Of a stretch of DNA of 33,802 bases, positions 8,099 to 15,680 are shown one piece after another. Each line of letters opens with the position of its first letter. Position 1 is the first letter of the stretch. The DNA is from CAZYYO01 sp964650965 (GTDB lineage Bacteria; Bacillota; Clostridia; Lachnospirales; Lachnospiraceae): positions 1 through 33,802 of the forward strand of contig CAZYYO010000022.1 in NCBI GenBank assembly GCA_964650965.1, read 5' to 3'. Both the position numbers and the translations under genes were made by a program. The notes under the pieces were generated by a model. That model was not told the DNA's origin, searched no databases, and was given only the letters and a program-made list of their open reading frames with translations.

Positions 8099-8332
8099 GC
8101 AGATGGTGGGGCTGGTGTCCCTGGGAGGAGCATATAGAAAGAAATTAGATATGCTTAGTATTCCTTCCAGAACCAGCAATTCACAGACAGGATGTCTGTG
8201 AAAGACTTGCCTGAGCCATGGATGGCGAATGCAAGTCGGTTGCGTCCCACATTACCAATCCCCAAAAGGAATACTTAGCAAATCTTATTTCTGAATATCG
8301 CTCCTCCCAGGGACACCAGCCCCACCATCTGC
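8099..8332. repeat. 33-bp perfect inverted repeat with nested arms, 234 bp overall
   Basis: The arms at 8099-8131 and 8300-8332 are exact reverse complements over 33 bases (ends GCAGATGGTGG and CCACCATCTGC). Inside lie a second imperfect pair (GCTTAGTATTCCTT near 8153 with AAGGAATACTTAGC near 8267) and an inner 10-bp hairpin (TTCACAGACA, 8180-8189, with TGTCTGTGAA, 8193-8202). The whole element can fold into one long cruciform or RNA rod. No transposase and no clear target-site duplication is seen. It could be a MITE-like element or a structured RNA template. Confidence 0.8.
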
Positions 8333-8365
8333 CCTCCAGCTTACCCGCAGCTTACCCACCCACAG

Positions 8366-8396
8366 AAAAAGCTCCAGAGACCAAAATCCCTGGAGC
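8366..8396 (-). terminator. Intrinsic terminator of the rnf operon
   Basis: On minus, GCTCCAGGGA and TCTCTGGAGC form a 10-bp stem with one G-U pair, followed by TTTTT. It lies about 55 nt past the rnfB stop codon. Confidence 0.8.
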
Positions 8397-8451
8397 CAAA
8401 TCAAAAACTATATTCACGCAAGTCAATTTGCCAGCCGCATCTTCACACAGC

Positions 8452-9243
8452 CTACAGAATAATCTTCTTAGGACACTTCTCAGCACAAACGCCACATCCT
8501 GTACATTTTTCCTGATCAATATAAGCAATATTGTCAATGACATGAACCGCATCAAATTCACAATTCTTCTCACATAAATGACATCCAATACAACCAACGG
8601 AGCATGCCTTCATAACATCCTTGCCCTTATCCTTAGAGCTGCATTGAACAATATGCGCTGCATCATAAGGAACAAACTCAATTAAGTGCTTAGGACAAGC
8701 AGCAACACATTTGCCACAGGCCTTACAAGCTTCCTTATCAACCACTGCAATACCATCGATAATATGAATTGCATCGAAGGGACAAGCCTTCACACAGCTG
8801 CCATAGCCTAAGCAGCCATAATTACAAGACTTAGGACCGCCACCTGGCACATAAGCCATAGCAGAACAATCCTCTACTCCAGTATATTCGTAGTCCTGGT
8901 TTGCCTTCTCACAGGTACCGGCACATTTCACAAAGGCAACCTTGCGAACGCCTTCTTCTGCAGCAACGCCCATGATTTCACCAACCTTACTGCCAACAGG
9001 TGCGCCACCTACAGGACAACCATTTACAGGAGCTTCTCCCTTCACGATTGCTGCTGCAAGACCAGAGCAGCCTGCGTATCCACATCCACCACAGTTGTTA
9101 CCGGGAAGGACATCTAGGATTGCAGTTTCTCGCTCATCAACTTCAACTTTGAACTTTTCAGCAGATACACATAGGAAAAAACCTATGAGACATCCGGTGC
9201 AGCCGACAATGACTGCAGCTAAAATTACTCCAGTAATACTCAT
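8452..9243 (-). CDS. rnfB: Rnf electron transport complex subunit B (ferredoxin-type)
   Basis: The iron-sulfur subunit of Rnf, which takes electrons from reduced ferredoxin and passes them into the membrane complex. The 263-aa protein has an N-terminal membrane anchor (about 1-25), then the signature cluster motif NNCGGCGYAGCSGLA with a further Cys about 20 residues on (GCPVGG), and a C-terminal array of ferredoxin-type clusters: CLGYGSCVKACP, CKACGKCVAACP, CIGCHLCEKNC and CTGCGVCAEKCP. This length and many-cluster layout fits clostridial RnfB rather than the shorter proteobacterial form. The ATG follows GGAGG. It is the last gene of the operon, 12 nt after rnfA, with a terminator downstream. 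Confidence 0.97.
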   Translation of the reverse strand: MSITGVILAAVIVGCTGCLIGFFLCVSAEKFKVEVDERETAILDVLPGNNCGGCGYAGCSGLAAAIVKGEAPVNGCPVGGAPVGSKVGEIMGVAAEEGVRKVAFVKCAGTCEKANQDYEYTGVEDCSAMAYVPGGGPKSCNYGCLGYGSCVKACPFDAIHIIDGIAVVDKEACKACGKCVAACPKHLIEFVPYDAAHIVQCSSKDKGKDVMKACSVGCIGCHLCEKNCEFDAVHVIDNIAYIDQEKCTGCGVCAEKCPKKIIL

Positions 9244-9255
9244 TTGTCAGCCCTC

Positions 9256-9831
9256 CTATATAATTCCTGAGAATCCAAAGAATGCAATTGCCATTAATCC
9301 TGCAGTAACAAGAACAATTGCAGATCCTTTGAAAGGTCCAGGAATATCATTAAATTCAATTTTCTCACGGATACCAGCCATAATAACAATGGCAATGGTA
9401 AATCCTACAGCAGTTGCAAAACCATTTACCACACTCTGTAAGATATTGTAGCTGTTAGTTACATTCTTAAGAGCAATTCCAAGTACTGCACAGTTGGTGG
9501 TAATCAATGGAAGATACACACCCAATGCATTGTACAAGGATGGTACAGATTTCTTTAAAAACATTTCAACAAACTGAACTAACGCAGCAATAACCAGAAT
9601 AAATACAATGGTCTGCAGGTAGGAAAATCCAGTTGGCTCTAAAATAAATTTGTAAATTAAGCTAGTTACAAAAGAAGAAATTGTAATAACGAAGATAACG
9701 GCTCCACCCATTCCAGCTGCTGTTTCTACCTTCTTAGAAACTCCAAGGAATGGACACAGACCTAAGAATTGGCTAAGTACAACGTTATTTACAATTGCTG
9801 ATGCAACTAATATTAGTAATAATTCTTTCAT
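9256..9831 (-). CDS. rnfA: Rnf electron transport complex subunit A
   Basis: An integral membrane subunit (191 aa, about six hydrophobic helices) homologous to RnfE and NqrE. It begins with the typical MKELLLILVASAIVNNVVL and carries two half-channel cysteines in LGLCPFLGV (Cys26) and TTNCAVLG (Cys114). In Rnf/Nqr complexes the matching cysteines of the A and E subunits together hold a [2Fe-2S] cluster inside the membrane; RnfE here has both partners (Cys26 and Cys109). It is located between rnfE and rnfB with short gaps, consistent with one operon. Confidence 0.96.
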   Translation of the reverse strand: MKELLLILVASAIVNNVVLSQFLGLCPFLGVSKKVETAAGMGGAVIFVITISSFVTSLIYKFILEPTGFSYLQTIVFILVIAALVQFVEMFLKKSVPSLYNALGVYLPLITTNCAVLGIALKNVTNSYNILQSVVNGFATAVGFTIAIVIMAGIREKIEFNDIPGPFKGSAIVLVTAGLMAIAFFGFSGII

Positions 9832-9844
9832 GCGTACTTACCTC

Positions 9845-10594
9845 CTATTCTTTCTCTTCTACTTCTTTTGTTACGGTAGCTGCAGGACTTGATTTGCCGC
9901 CACAGGAACCGTTAGAACAGCTTGCACAATCTCCTGCCAAACAACCTTCTGCTGCTGGCAATGGCTTGCCCTTGGCATCTGCTTTCTTACGAACAACATT
10001 CATAAGTGCAACTAAGAATGCCAGAACGAAGAAGGCTCCAGGTGCAAGAACAAAGATTGTGATTGGTGTATATCCAGCTTTTCCAGCAGCTGCGTCAGCC
10101 AATGGAAGAATCTGGAATCCAAAAATCTGTCCTGCTCCCAGGATTTCTCTTACAATACCAATACAGGTAAGGCCGAAGGTAAATCCAAGTCCCATTCCAA
10201 TACCATCGAAGATGGATGGAACCACCGGATTCTTAGAAGCATAGCTTTCTGCACGGCCTAAAATAATACAGTTTACAACGATCAAAGGAATATAAATTCC
10301 TAAGGATGCATACAAGGATGGAACAAAGCCCTGTACCAGGAACTGAACGATGGTAACAAAGGATGCCACAATAACGATAAATGCAGGCATACGAACTCTG
10401 TCCGGGATAATATTTCTTAACATGGAAATCATCATGTTAGACATAATCAGTACTACCGTAGTAGAAAGTCCCATACCCAGTCCATTTACAGCACTTGTAG
10501 TAACAGCTAAGGTAGGACACATACCCAACATTAATACGAAGGTTGGGTTCTCCTTAATAAGACCATTAAATAATCTTTCAACATTTTTATTCAT
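9845..10594 (-). CDS. rnfE: Rnf electron transport complex subunit E with a Cys-rich C-terminal tail
   Basis: The membrane subunit that pairs with RnfA around the intramembrane iron-sulfur cluster; LGMCPTLAVTT (Cys26) and VVNCIILG (Cys109) supply its cysteines. The core of about 200 residues has about six helices. Unlike typical RnfE of about 200-230 residues, this 249-aa protein continues after the last helix with a charged linker and CLAGDCASCSNGSCGG (Cys218, 223, 226, 231), then an acidic end. A GTG at 10603 is also in frame, but GGAGG lies 8 nt before the ATG at 10594, which is chosen. That ATG overlaps the end of rnfG by 8 nt, so translation is coupled. Confidence 0.95.
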   Translation of the reverse strand: MNKNVERLFNGLIKENPTFVLMLGMCPTLAVTTSAVNGLGMGLSTTVVLIMSNMMISMLRNIIPDRVRMPAFIVIVASFVTIVQFLVQGFVPSLYASLGIYIPLIVVNCIILGRAESYASKNPVVPSIFDGIGMGLGFTFGLTCIGIVREILGAGQIFGFQILPLADAAAGKAGYTPITIFVLAPGAFFVLAFLVALMNVVRKKADAKGKPLPAAEGCLAGDCASCSNGSCGGKSSPAATVTKEVEEKE

Positions 10595-11204
10595 TTGAAG
10601 CACCTCCTGTTATGCTGGTGAAATATGCCAATCCAGCATCAACACCATAGGTTACAGCTTTTGAGGTAATGGTTGCACCACTGATTGCTTCAATCTCAGT
10701 ATCGCTGGCAGCACCACTCTTGGTTACCTCCAGTTTCGCTGCTGTTTTTCCCTTGAACTGATCCATAAATGCAGGCTCGGTAGATTTCATTCCAAGACCA
10801 GCTGTCTCACTGATTGAGGTAATGGAATATCCATTTAACACGCCCTCATTGGTAACACCCATAGAGAAGGTAATATCTCCGCCGTAACCGGCATGGGATG
10901 TTACGGTAATAACATAGCCTAAAGCATTGCCAGATGCATCCTGTGCAACAACACAGTTATTAATATCATCATCTGCAAAACCCTGAGACACTACATATTC
11001 TGTAGCAGCCTCCTGATTAAAGCTTTCGTATGGTACAAAGCTGTCTGCATCTTCAAATACTTCCTTATAGGCTGCCTGGGTAGCATCTTCCTGAGCCTTG
11101 GCAATGGGAGCTTTGGTAATTTCATAAACAAGACCTAATGCCAGACCTGAGATAACGGTAATCACTGTTAGAATCAGTGCATCCTTAATTAGCTTATTTT
11201 TCAT
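10587..11204 (-). CDS. rnfG: Rnf electron transport complex subunit G (covalent FMN)
   Basis: A 205-aa subunit with one N-terminal membrane helix (about 8-28) and an extracytoplasmic FMN-binding domain. The ApbE target motif SGAT is at residues 175-178 (EAISGATITSKAV), so Thr178 should carry FMN through a phosphoester bond. GYGGDITFSMGV and SETAGLGMK are also typical of the FMN-binding domain. The ATG overlaps the rnfD stop by one base (TAATG), after GGGGAG. It is the partner of RnfD in carrying electrons across the outer face. Confidence 0.96.
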   Translation of the reverse strand: MKNKLIKDALILTVITVISGLALGLVYEITKAPIAKAQEDATQAAYKEVFEDADSFVPYESFNQEAATEYVVSQGFADDDINNCVVAQDASGNALGYVITVTSHAGYGGDITFSMGVTNEGVLNGYSITSISETAGLGMKSTEPAFMDQFKGKTAAKLEVTKSGAASDTEIEAISGATITSKAVTYGVDAGLAYFTSITGGASNE

Positions 11205-12145
11205 TATTTGTCTCCCCCTTTCGTCTTAACGATTCCAAAGGCACGGGGTACGGTAACTCTTTCAATTAATGGAACTAACAGGTTACCGAAGATAATTGCA
11301 TAGGATACTCCTTCTGCAGAAGCTCCGAACATACGGAACAGTCCGGTAAGAATTCCCAAGACAATACCAAATATAATCTTGCCCATTGGAGTAATTGGAC
11401 TTGTTGCATAATCAGTAGCCATAAAGAATGCTCCAAGCATTAATCCACCACCGCATAATTCAGCAACCAGGAAATTCATATCCAGTCCACGTCCACCAAA
11501 CAGTATTACAAATACTGCAAAGCTTACAATATAGCTTGCTGGAATCTTTAAATCAATCACTCCGGTTAAAATCAAAATAATGGCACCAATTAAAATGGCA
11601 ATCACAGAGGTCTCACCGATGGTACCTGCTGTTGTTCCAAGCAGCATCTTCATGGTATCTACCGTCTCTCCACTCTTTAATAAAGCAAGAGGAGTTGCTC
11701 CTGTTACACCATCATAAGTAAAACTGGTCATAGAACCGGTAAAGGAAATCAATAGAAAACATCTTGCTCCTAACGCCGGGTTCATAAAGTTCTGACCTAA
11801 GCCTCCAAACAACATTTTCACAATTACAATGGCAAATACACTGCCGATTGCTGCTTCCCACCATGGAAGTGTATGAGGCAGGTTCAATGCCAGCAATAAA
11901 CCGGTTACTACTGCACTTAAATCTGCGATAGTGCTTTTTTTATGTACTATTTTCTCAAATACCCATTCAGAAGCCACACAGAATGCAACGCATACTAAAA
12001 TTAAAATCAATGCCTTATATCCAAAGTTAAATACACCAAAGGCTGCTGGAAATAATAAAGCAATAATTACATAGAACATGATGCGTCTTGTATCATCTTT
12101 TTCCCTCACATGTGGCGAGGACGCTACATTTAATAAATCACTCAC
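11204..12145 (-). CDS. rnfD: Rnf electron transport complex subunit D (covalent FMN)
   Basis: A polytopic membrane subunit (313 aa) homologous to NqrB that helps to form the ion path and carries a covalent FMN. The motif DGVTGATPLALL (Thr151) matches the ApbE target pattern. SSPHVREKDDTRRIM at the N-terminus and GLGQNFMNPAL near residue 115 are family hallmarks. The reading frame stays open to an ATG at 12190, but that overlaps rnfC and has no ribosome site. GGAGGTG followed 6 nt later by GTG at 12145 is a much better start and gives a normal N-terminus, so GTG is chosen. Its stop overlaps the rnfG start. Confidence 0.95.
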   Translation of the reverse strand: MSDLLNVASSPHVREKDDTRRIMFYVIIALLFPAAFGVFNFGYKALILILVCVAFCVASEWVFEKIVHKKSTIADLSAVVTGLLLALNLPHTLPWWEAAIGSVFAIVIVKMLFGGLGQNFMNPALGARCFLLISFTGSMTSFTYDGVTGATPLALLKSGETVDTMKMLLGTTAGTIGETSVIAILIGAIILILTGVIDLKIPASYIVSFAVFVILFGGRGLDMNFLVAELCGGGLMLGAFFMATDYATSPITPMGKIIFGIVLGILTGLFRMFGASAEGVSYAIIFGNLLVPLIERVTVPRAFGIVKTKGGDK

Positions 12146-12158
12146 AAGATTCACCTCC

Positions 12159-13481
12159 TTATTTTTTCTTTCTCTTATCTGCAAGAACATCTTTCTTCAT
12201 GGTCTTAACAGCCTGAGCTAAATGTCTTCTTGCAGGGCAGACAAAGCTGCAGCTTCCGCATTCTACACATTCTAAGCCATACCATTTCTCAAACATATCC
12301 TTCTGTCCATGTTCTGAGAAATCTGCCAGTCTGGATGGAACCAGCTGCTCTGGGCAGGCCTCTACGCAACGACCGCAGTTAATGCAGGCAGTTGTTTCAT
12401 ATTTTGCCACCTCATCCTCTGTAAAGCACAGCAGTGCAGAGGTTGTTTTGGTAGTAGGAACATCCAAACCAAATAAGGAAAATCCCATCATTGGTCCACC
12501 GGCTATCATCTTCTGTGCCGGATGAAGCAATCCACCGGAAGCTTCTAACAATTCTTCATAGCTGGTACCAATGCTGATGTAGAAGTTTCTTGGCTCACAT
12601 ACTGCATCACCAGTAACGGTGAAAATACGATTGGTAACTGGTCTGCCAAGCTTTACAGCATTGTAAATAGCAACCAAGGTCTCTACATTATCTACAATAC
12701 AGCCAGCATCTGCTGGAAGCATCTTAGAATTAATAGAACGTCCGGTTACTGCATAAATCAGCTGACGCTCTCCACCCTGTGGATACTTGGTCATTAAAGG
12801 AACAACCTTCATACGTGGTTCGTCCTTCACTAATTCGCTGATCTTAGCAATACAATCCGGCTTATTATCCTCGATACCAAATACACCCTGTGCATGCTCA
12901 AACAGCTGAAGAACAATCTTCATACCTTCTACTAATTTCTCAGGCTCTTCCACCATTCTTCTGTAATCAGATGTTAGATAAGGCTCACATTCTGCACAGT
13001 TTGCAATAATGTATTCGATTTTAGCAGGTTCCTTAGGTGAAAGCTTTACATGTGTTGGGAAACCAGCACCACCCATACCTACAACTCCGGCTTCCTTAAT
13101 CTTGTCAATGATTTCCTGGTTACTTAATTCCTTTACATCTTCAACTTCTTCAAATCCAGTCTCCAGGAAATTACAATCATTTTCGATGATAATGGAATTC
13201 ACCATATCACCAACAGTAACTCTTCTTGGTTCGATTGCTTTTACCGTACCGGAAACAGATGAGAAAATAGGTGAAGAAACAAAACCACCAGCTTCTGCAA
13301 TCTTCTGACCCTTCAGTACCGTATCACCTACTGCAACAATAGGTGTTGCCGGAGCTCCAATATGCTGTGACAAAGGAAATACTAACTCACCCTTTGGCAG
13401 CAATTCCTTGATTGGCTTTGACTTAGATAAGTCTTTTCCATCATTTGGGTGAACTCCACCTTTAAATGTGTTTAGGCCCAT
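12159..13481 (-). CDS. rnfC: Rnf electron transport complex subunit C (NADH/FMN-binding)
   Basis: The cytoplasmic subunit that exchanges electrons with NAD(H). The 440-aa protein has the usual opening (FKGGVHP), a barrel-sandwich domain (about 40-110), the nucleotide/FMN domain with GVVGMGGAGFPTHVKL near residue 135 and AECEPYLTSDYR, an SLBB segment, and two C-terminal [4Fe-4S] motifs, CINCGRCVEACP and CVECGSCSFVCP. It is the first gene of the operon, as in clostridial rnfCDGEAB. GAGGGG precedes the ATG, and a TATAAT box about 50 nt upstream is the likely promoter. Confidence 0.97.
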   Translation of the reverse strand: MGLNTFKGGVHPNDGKDLSKSKPIKELLPKGELVFPLSQHIGAPATPIVAVGDTVLKGQKIAEAGGFVSSPIFSSVSGTVKAIEPRRVTVGDMVNSIIIENDCNFLETGFEEVEDVKELSNQEIIDKIKEAGVVGMGGAGFPTHVKLSPKEPAKIEYIIANCAECEPYLTSDYRRMVEEPEKLVEGMKIVLQLFEHAQGVFGIEDNKPDCIAKISELVKDEPRMKVVPLMTKYPQGGERQLIYAVTGRSINSKMLPADAGCIVDNVETLVAIYNAVKLGRPVTNRIFTVTGDAVCEPRNFYISIGTSYEELLEASGGLLHPAQKMIAGGPMMGFSLFGLDVPTTKTTSALLCFTEDEVAKYETTACINCGRCVEACPEQLVPSRLADFSEHGQKDMFEKWYGLECVECGSCSFVCPARRHLAQAVKTMKKDVLADKRKKK

Positions 13482-13533
13482 GAACTGTACCCCTCTTTCT
13501 TTCTATATCTTCGTGTTTTCACACTTTGAATAA

Positions 13534-13539
13534 ATTATA
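13534..13539 (-). promoter_or_regulatory. Probable -10 box of the rnf operon promoter
   Basis: Read on minus, the hexamer is TATAAT, about 50 nt before the rnfC ATG. No convincing -35 hexamer is seen at 16-18 nt, so an activator may be needed or the hexamer may be weak. Confidence 0.45.
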
Positions 13540-13588
13540 TCACTTTTAAGGAAATTAGTACTTAAATCTGAAAAAATATTGTATCTTT

Positions 13589-13617
13589 TTGAGTACTTTT
13601 GTCATTTCTGATATAAT
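13589..13617 (+). promoter_or_regulatory. Promoter of the yprB-like gene
   Basis: -35 TTGAGT (13589-13594), 17-nt spacer, -10 TATAAT (13612-13617), about 37 nt before the ATG. It is divergent from the rnf promoter. Confidence 0.65.
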
Positions 13618-13653
13618 AAAAGCAATTAGTAAACATTACAGAAAGGCATCCAT

Positions 13654-14751
13654 ATGAAAATCATCACGGACCAGATTCAAGACATACATTTAAGCAACTT
13701 TCAGCTGGAGATTCTCAGCGAAGGTTCCTGCTTTTACGATATCGAAACTACTGGCTTAATGTCTAAAAGAAACCACATTTATCTCATTGGCTGTGCCAAG
13801 CGGGAAGGCAGCTGTATTACCGTAACCCAGTTTTTCAGTGAAAATAATCAGGAAGAGGTTCTAATTCTGCAGGAATTTCTCCAATATATCAGCGACTGTA
13901 CCCAGCTGATATCCTTCAATGGAATACGTTTTGATTTGCCCTTCATTATGGAACGAATGGGATATCATGGGCTTACACAGCCATTTCCTCATATCCCACA
14001 GCTAGACATCTATCAGGAATGCCGTAAAATGAAGCCCATTCTCTCCCTGCCCTCCTATAAGCAAAAATCCATCGAAGCATTTCTTGGAATTCTTCGAGAG
14101 GATATGTATAACGGGGGACAGCTGATTGAGGTATATCATAGCTATGTGGCACACCCCACCGCTGAAGCAGAACATTTACTGCTGATTCATAACAAGGAGG
14201 ATGTAACAGGGATGCTTGCTCTGCTTCCTGTTCTTACCTATCGGCAGCTTCTATCCGGAGACTTTACCATTACTGATGTATCCTGCAATACATTTACCCC
14301 TTTTAACACCACCCAGGAGGCTCATGAATTAATTGTAAAGCTAAAGCCGGACATTGCCTTTCCTGCAAATGTTCGCATCAAAGGCAGTCAATGGTATGCT
14401 GCCATAAAGCCTACTGAAATTGCATTTCAAGTTCTACTGTATGAAGGAGAATTGAAATATTTCTTCCAGGATTACAAGTCCTATGACTATCTTCCCCAGG
14501 AGGATATGGCAATTCATAAAAGCCTCTCTGCATTTATGGACAATAGGCACAAAACACGTGCTACCAAAAAGAACTGCTATACCAGAAAATCTGGCTGTTT
14601 TCTTCCCATTCCTGATACATTTTGCAGCAATGCTGCCTGCTTTCAAAAAGAATGGAACGACAAACAACGCTACATAGAATATATCCCAGAGAACATTCCC
14701 AATTCTCTTTTACATGATATGATTCTTGCATATTTTCAATCCGTGATATGA
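13654..14751 (+). CDS. YprB-like ribonuclease H-like domain protein (DEDD exonuclease fold)
   Basis: A 365-aa protein whose first 200 residues form a DnaQ-like 3'-5' exonuclease fold: exo I DIETTGL (Asp29, Glu31), exo II SFNGIRFDLPFI with its Asp, and a final HNKEDVTGM that gives the HxxxxD catalytic pair. This matches the RNase H-like domain of Bacillus YprB. The C-terminal 165 residues have no motif that I recognise and contain several Cys/Lys-rich stretches. The substrate is not established. AGAAAGG precedes the ATG. The gene is alone on plus, and no T-rich plus-strand terminator follows directly. Confidence 0.85.
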   Translation: MKIITDQIQDIHLSNFQLEILSEGSCFYDIETTGLMSKRNHIYLIGCAKREGSCITVTQFFSENNQEEVLILQEFLQYISDCTQLISFNGIRFDLPFIMERMGYHGLTQPFPHIPQLDIYQECRKMKPILSLPSYKQKSIEAFLGILREDMYNGGQLIEVYHSYVAHPTAEAEHLLLIHNKEDVTGMLALLPVLTYRQLLSGDFTITDVSCNTFTPFNTTQEAHELIVKLKPDIAFPANVRIKGSQWYAAIKPTEIAFQVLLYEGELKYFFQDYKSYDYLPQEDMAIHKSLSAFMDNRHKTRATKKNCYTRKSGCFLPIPDTFCSNAACFQKEWNDKQRYIEYIPENIPNSLLHDMILAYFQSVI

Positions 14752-14772
14752 TAATTCTCTAAGAACCCCCCA

Positions 14773-14819
14773 CAAAAAAAGCCCTTGGATATAAGAATAT
14801 TTTCTTAAATCCAGGGGCT
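14773..14819 (-). terminator. Intrinsic terminator of the cmk-ispH-rpsA-cheR unit
   Basis: Arms at 14780-14790 and 14809-14819 (one G-U pair), extended by inner AAGAA/TTCTT pairing, make a long stem that ends on minus in seven T. It lies about 40 nt past the cheR stop. On plus there is no T run, so it should not end yprB transcripts efficiently. Confidence 0.82.
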
Positions 14820-14858
14820 AATATCATGCCTATTCCATTTTAACTATGTACTTGGTAA

Positions 14859-15638
14859 TCACATATCATTCTTTTCATAATAGAATGAATATCTTCGCTG
14901 ATATCCCATGGTCTTATAATCCATAACCTGTTCTGTACTTCCAATAAACAGGATTCCCTGATTTGTCAATGCATCGGCAAATTTCTGATACACCTGATGC
15001 TTTGCCTCGTCTGTAAAATAAATCAAAACATTTCTACATACAATCAAATGACAGCCCTTAGGGTAAATATCCTTCAACAGATTATGCTCCTTAAAGGTAA
15101 CACACCGCTTGATTTCATCGCTAATCTGATAGGAATTTCCAATTTGGCGAAAATATTTTCTCTTATATTCCTCAGGAACATTTGCAATGCTTTTCGCTGA
15201 ATACAGTCCTCGTTTCGCAGCTTCAATCACCTGCTTGTCCAGGTCTGTGGCATAGATTTGAATATCTGATAATGGTAAATGTTTCGATAATGCCATAACA
15301 AGAGAATAGGGTTCATCTCCTGTAGAACATGCTGCACTCCAGATTTTTAAGCGACGTCCAAATTTCTTCGTCAGCTCTGGGACAAATTCATCCACCAATA
15401 GCTTCCACTGTTCCGGATTTCGATAAAATTCAGAGACGTTAATGGTAAGGAAATTAACAAACTCTTCAAATTTTTCTTTATCAGAACGCAACAACTGCAC
15501 GTAGTTTTCATACGACGTGCAGTTGTTTTTTGCTACCAGAGAATCTATCCGCCGACGCATTTGCTTTTCTTTATAAGAACTTAAGTCAATTTTTGTTAAC
15601 CCAAATACTTCTTTTTTAAAGCCTTCGTAATTGTCCAT
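14859..15638 (-). CDS. cheR: CheR-type protein-glutamate O-methyltransferase
   Basis: An S-adenosylmethionine-dependent methyltransferase of the CheR family (259 aa), which methylates glutamates of chemoreceptors. An all-helical N-domain (about 1-70) is followed by FLTINVSEFYRNPEQW, the SAM site KIWSAACSTGDEPYSL (usually WSAGCSTGEEPYS; here Ala replaces one Gly), and HLIVCRNVLIYFT near the end. A GTG at 15656 is in frame; the ATG at 15638 gives the usual MDNYE-like start and is preferred, though its AGAGAG ribosome site is weak. It lies 42 nt after rpsA and shares its direction. No receptor, CheA or CheB gene is nearby, so its substrate is elsewhere in the genome. Confidence 0.9.
   Translation of the reverse strand: MDNYEGFKKEVFGLTKIDLSSYKEKQMRRRIDSLVAKNNCTSYENYVQLLRSDKEKFEEFVNFLTINVSEFYRNPEQWKLLVDEFVPELTKKFGRRLKIWSAACSTGDEPYSLVMALSKHLPLSDIQIYATDLDKQVIEAAKRGLYSAKSIANVPEEYKRKYFRQIGNSYQISDEIKRCVTFKEHNLLKDIYPKGCHLIVCRNVLIYFTDEAKHQVYQKFADALTNQGILFIGSTEQVMDYKTMGYQRRYSFYYEKNDM
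15490..15530 (+). terminator. Terminator-like hairpin on plus, inside cheR
   Basis: A perfect 13-bp stem (15490-15502 with 15515-15527, 12-nt loop) is followed on plus by a T run. It lies within the cheR coding region, antisense to it, and could stop plus-strand read-through from the yprB-like gene. Confidence 0.5.
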
Positions 15639-15680
15639 AGATATAATCTCTCTCACTATATTCTGTTTCTTAAATGCTGC

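Noticed and set aside
7395..8137. Open frames on plus across array 1 with repeated peptides
   Set aside because: The unit is 134 bp and not a multiple of three, so the repeated peptides appear in shifting frames. No ribosome site, no codon pattern and no recognisable domain.
12146..12190. Upstream ATG start for rnfD
   Set aside because: It lies inside rnfC, lacks a ribosome site, and adds a non-conserved N-terminus; the GTG at 12145 has GGAGGTG at the right distance.
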